Shown one piece after another: positions 44,948-47,601 of a stretch of 47,601 nt of DNA. The notes under the pieces are model-generated. The model was not told the DNA's origin. It made no database searches and saw only the letters and a program-made list of their open reading frames with translations. Each line of letters begins with the position of its first letter. Within the stretch, counting starts at the first letter, position 1. Source of the DNA: Thiocystis violacea (GTDB lineage: Bacteria > Pseudomonadota > Gammaproteobacteria > Chromatiales > Chromatiaceae); assembly GCF_016583565.1 (NCBI RefSeq), contig NZ_NRRF01000036.1, positions 1 through 47,601 on the forward strand, given 5' to 3'. Position numbers and translations under genes: made by a program.

Positions 44948-45005
44948 GTGGGAGCGGCGCCCCGCCGCGACCTGGTTCCCGTCGCGCCGAGGGCGGCGCT
45001 CCCAC
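44948..45005. repeat. REP-type inverted pair (REPIN-like)
   Basis: GTGGGAGCGGCGCC at 44948-44961 followed by CCGCCGCGACC, then an inverted copy GTCGCGCCGAGGGCGGCGCTCCCAC ending at 45005 (its reverse complement begins GTGGGAGCGCCGCC). Each half has the GTGGGAGCGGC...GCCGCGAC form of gammaproteobacterial REP sequences with a small internal palindrome. It lies in the 190-base gap between the two coiled-coil genes, as REPs usually do. It could act as an RNA hairpin between the two messages. Confidence 0.65.
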
Positions 45006-45054
45006 GAGGGCGTGTCGTAACCATGATCGAGGCTTACTCACGGCAAGGTAGTCA

Positions 45055-46860
45055 TTGCTAACTGCGATCCCTATGACCCCAGAATTCGAGACCACTTCTC
45101 AACTCGCAGGCCAGTGCGCCGTGCATACCCTGGTTCACTTGGGCGCAGGTCGCTGCCGCGAGTTGGATGACCATTTGGCGATGGCCCAGCGTTTGCTGCT
45201 GGTCGAGGCGGATCCTCAGGCCTGTCAGCAGCTGCAAGCGCGAACCGCGGAGCTGGAGCAGGTTGAGGTGCGATGCTGCGCGCTCTCGCCAGAACCGGGG
45301 CAGGCGACCCTGCACCGGTACAATCTTCCTGACGCCAACAGCCTTCAACCGGCTGTCGGTTTGCTACGACTGTTCCCTGGATTGAAGCCTCGGGACCGCC
45401 TGGCGTTGGATGCTCTGTCGCCAACAGCCTTGCTCGAACCTTTGCAGCTGAACGAGCAGAACGAGCACCTGCTCGTCATCGATCTTCCAGGCCAAGAGCT
45501 GCCCATCTTGGAGTCCCTTGCGCAGTCCGGCGATCTGCACCACTTCGCCCACATCCATCTCTACTGTGGCATCGAGGCGCTCTATGAATCGGGTCGCCCG
45601 GCGACGGAGGTCGTCGACTGGCTTGCCGAGCATGGCTTCGACCTCATCGCAACAGAGGATCGCCTCGATCCTGATCAGCCATGCTGGATCCTGCGGCTGA
45701 ATCGCTTAAAGCTCGATCGCATCGCGCTTCAGTATCGACTTGAGGCGCTTGAAGCCGAGAACGCGGCGCTTAAACAGGCTTGCGATGAGCAAGCCAAGAG
45801 CACGGCGGGGCTTCAGAAGCAGCTCGAGGCGCTCAAGGCTGATAAGGTGGCCGTGGTCAAAGAGCGTGACGCCCTTGCCAGCGAGCACGCTGCGCTCAAG
45901 AGTGCGCGCGACCAACAGGCCAAACTGGTGGCGGAGCGTCAGCAGCAGCTCGACGCGGTGATGACGGAGAAGGCCACCCTTGTCAAAGAGCGCGAGACGC
46001 TGAGCACGGATCACGCGGCGCTCAAACAGGCTCGCGACGAGCAAGCCAAGAGCACGGCGGAGCTTCAGAAGCAGCTCGAGGCGCTCAAAGCCGAAAAGGA
46101 CGCCTGCGCCAAAGAGCAAGCCACGCTCAAGTCAGCTCGCGACGAACAAGCAAAGCTGGCCGTCGAGCGCGCCGAGCAGCTCAAGCAGCAGACAAGTGCG
46201 CGCGATCAGGCTCAAGCCAAGCTCGACGAGCTAACCAAGACCCTTGAGCAGCGCACGCAGGCGCAAACGAGTGCTCAGGCCAAGGTCGAGGAACTCAGCA
46301 AAGCTCTCGAAGCAGCCAAGGCAGAGGCGGACAAACAAGCCAAACTCGCCATCCAGTACAAGGCCGAAGCAGACACACAAACCAAAGAACGAGCCGCTCT
46401 CCAGGCCGCCCGCGACGAGCAAGCGAAGTTAGCCACCGAGCGCCAGAAACAGCTCGAGGCGCTCAAGACCGAAAAGGCAGCCGTGGTCAAAGAACGTGAT
46501 GCTCTCGCCAGCGAGCAAGCGGCACTCAAGAGCGCGCGCGACCAGCAGGCCAAGCTGGCGGCGGAGCGTCAGCAGCAGCTTGACGCGGTGGCCGCCGAGA
46601 GAGCAGTTGTTGCCAAGGAGCAAGCGGAACTTCGGTCTAAGCACGAGGAGCAATCGACGCTCGTACAATCGAAGCAGGCAGAAATCGAGAAGCAAAAGGC
46701 TCAGTTGCATGAGACTCAATCTCGAATCCACACGCTTGAAGGCCAGATCGCCGAAAGTGATCAGCGGCAGGCACTCATGAACGAGGAAATGATCAAGGCT
46801 GAAGGACAGATTGAGCTGATCAAGGATCTCTTGCTGAAAGGAGACCTCCAGATCACCTGA
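45055..46860 (+). CDS. degenerate FkbM-like head with long coiled-coil tail
   Basis: 601 residues from a TTG at 45055, chosen because AAGG lies 6 bases upstream; ATG at 45073 is the alternative (595 residues, no good Shine-Dalgarno). Residues about 10-215 follow the FkbM plan in weakened form: HTLVHLGAGRCRELDDHL in place of the SAM loop, LLLVEADPQACQQL, and LLVIDLPGQELPILESL in place of KIDVEGxE. Key glycines and acids are partly lost, so it may bind but not methylate. From about 222 to the end it is a continuous coiled coil of Ala/Lys/Glu/Gln heptads (KERDALASEQAALKSARDQQ) with internal duplications. It resembles the design of the protein at 42380: an inactive-looking enzyme head on a rod. 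Confidence 0.68.
   Translation: MLTAIPMTPEFETTSQLAGQCAVHTLVHLGAGRCRELDDHLAMAQRLLLVEADPQACQQLQARTAELEQVEVRCCALSPEPGQATLHRYNLPDANSLQPAVGLLRLFPGLKPRDRLALDALSPTALLEPLQLNEQNEHLLVIDLPGQELPILESLAQSGDLHHFAHIHLYCGIEALYESGRPATEVVDWLAEHGFDLIATEDRLDPDQPCWILRLNRLKLDRIALQYRLEALEAENAALKQACDEQAKSTAGLQKQLEALKADKVAVVKERDALASEHAALKSARDQQAKLVAERQQQLDAVMTEKATLVKERETLSTDHAALKQARDEQAKSTAELQKQLEALKAEKDACAKEQATLKSARDEQAKLAVERAEQLKQQTSARDQAQAKLDELTKTLEQRTQAQTSAQAKVEELSKALEAAKAEADKQAKLAIQYKAEADTQTKERAALQAARDEQAKLATERQKQLEALKTEKAAVVKERDALASEQAALKSARDQQAKLAAERQQQLDAVAAERAVVAKEQAELRSKHEEQSTLVQSKQAEIEKQKAQLHETQSRIHTLEGQIAESDQRQALMNEEMIKAEGQIELIKDLLLKGDLQIT
45851..45960 (+). repeat. in-frame coiled-coil direct repeat, copy 1
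   Basis: About 110 bases closely similar to 46481-46590, offset exactly 630 bases (210 codons, 30 heptads). A further shared block (GAGCAAGCCAAGAGCACGGC at 45787 and 46039) is offset 252 bases (84 codons, 12 heptads). Confidence 0.8.
46481..46590 (+). repeat. in-frame coiled-coil direct repeat, copy 2
   Basis: Second copy of 45851-45960. The encoded segments VVKERDALASE-x-AALKSARDQQ match at nearly every residue. Confidence 0.8.
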
Positions 46861-47601
46861 CTTGGCTCTGCGCCGAGTGCCGGTAAAGACGTGGCATCGT
46901 GGAGCGGTGTCCACTTCAGTCGCGGGGAGGTCCGGCTTGCGTTTAGCCGTCCGCTCCGACGCTGTGTGCTCGCCCAGCAGTAACCAAGGTAATTTCCTGG
47001 AAACAACAGATCGGCAAGCCTGATCCCGATGGGAAAAGCCCGTGCGATGAGCGTTGTTCGGAGCGCTGAGGATCGCCGGGCGTGCCCATCTGCCGGATCT
47101 AGTATCACGGGTGGTCAGGAACTCTAGCCCGTCGGGGCCAATATGAGGATTGCTGACGCGTGCTTCGATGCCTTGAGCCGCCAAGCCCCGCCCTGTTAGT
47201 ATCGACCTCACTCGAGCGCAGCGCGCCCACCAAGACGCCGTGCGCCGTTTCCCCAGTCAGACCCGCGACGTGGGCCGCAGCCGTATGCTCATCAGCCAAG
47301 TTCTCATCTCCAGCGCTAACAACACACTCGGCTATGCCGTCGCGGTCAGCGGACCACAAGTCCCCGCCCCACCTTCAGGATGCTATTGCAGTCGGCGTTC
47401 CTGGACGCCGCCAACGCTTGCTCGGCCGCGCACGGATTCAAGAGCAATGCGAGCCTCCTCGCTGTGCCAGGCTAAGAGGATATCCGGAACAGAAAATGCT
47501 TAAATCATTAAAATTCTAAATAAGATAGCCTCTTAGGTACGACAATCACGCGTATCGATGATGCCATGGCCTTTCAAGAGATGTCCGATGATTTTTGGCG
47601 T
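46861..47601. other. region without recognised gene
   Basis: 740 bases after the last coiled-coil gene. Frames on both strands (for example minus 47105-47359) give products I do not recognise and that lack good start signals. The last 100 bases (from about 47500) are much more A/T-rich (TTAAATCATTAAAATTCTAA) and may be a promoter region of a gene beyond the edge. No terminator hairpin was found after 46860. Confidence 0.35.

Noticed and set aside
46429..47211. 260-codon minus-strand frame over the end of the last coiled-coil gene
   Set aside because: Half of it is antisense to the heptad repeats (Leu/Arg-rich shadow) and the other half has no recognisable domain.
1..47601. CRISPR arrays, tRNA or rRNA genes, type III/VI secretion or defence genes
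   Set aside because: No regularly spaced repeats, cloverleaf sequences or rRNA segments were seen, and every sizeable gene fits envelope glycan, surface protein or unknown classes.

Overview
The window is a dense, GC-rich surface-polysaccharide island of a Gram-negative bacterium. A complete set of group 2/3 capsule genes (kpsS, D, M, T, E, C), an O-antigen-type ABC exporter, a REP-type inverted element and many DUF4214 proteins suggest a gammaproteobacterium. The mix is reminiscent of purple sulfur bacteria (Chromatiales), but no housekeeping gene is present to fix the taxonomy, so that placement is a weak inference. No rRNA, tRNA or CRISPR array was seen.

Left part (1-5.6 kb): a truncated IS4-like transposase runs off the edge. 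It is followed by a two-gene secreted metalloprotease unit, in which a prodomain-like protein is encoded separately from the catalytic metzincin with FN3 and DUF4214 domains. Two glycosyltransferase genes then converge. From 12.8 kb down to 4.6 kb a minus-strand operon encodes an FkbM methyltransferase, a two-domain glycosyltransferase, Wzm, a 56-residue hydrophobic protein not seen by simple ORF length filters, Wzt with a C-terminal glycan-recognition domain, a DUF4214/coiled-coil/methyltransferase protein and a glycosyltransferase. This looks like an ABC-dependent polysaccharide made with a terminal methyl cap. A gtrA/gtrB/gtrC-like glucosylation module lies at 12.9-16.8 kb.

Middle part (17-29 kb): a monocistronic acidic DUF4214 protein with a strong hairpin after it, then the capsule export genes: kpsS, a lipoprotein gene overlapping kpsD, kpsM, kpsT, kpsE, and kpsC on the opposite strand. 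A small phage-like membrane protein gene interrupts the series. The window thus holds two separate ABC exporters for surface glycans.

Right part (29-46.9 kb): plus-strand glycan-building genes: a glycosyltransferase, two sulfotransferase-like proteins, and then a series of large modular proteins in translationally coupled pairs. These proteins share unusual modules: NPDV/HYL-type repeats, tandem NGDF-type jelly-roll-like domains, and long coiled coils attached to degenerate enzyme heads (one sulfotransferase-like, one FkbM-like). This set is the best candidate here for an undescribed system. I infer a sulfated capsule whose assembly is organised by scaffold and ruler-like coiled-coil proteins. 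A REP-type inverted pair lies at 44.9 kb. The last 740 bp hold no gene I can recognise.
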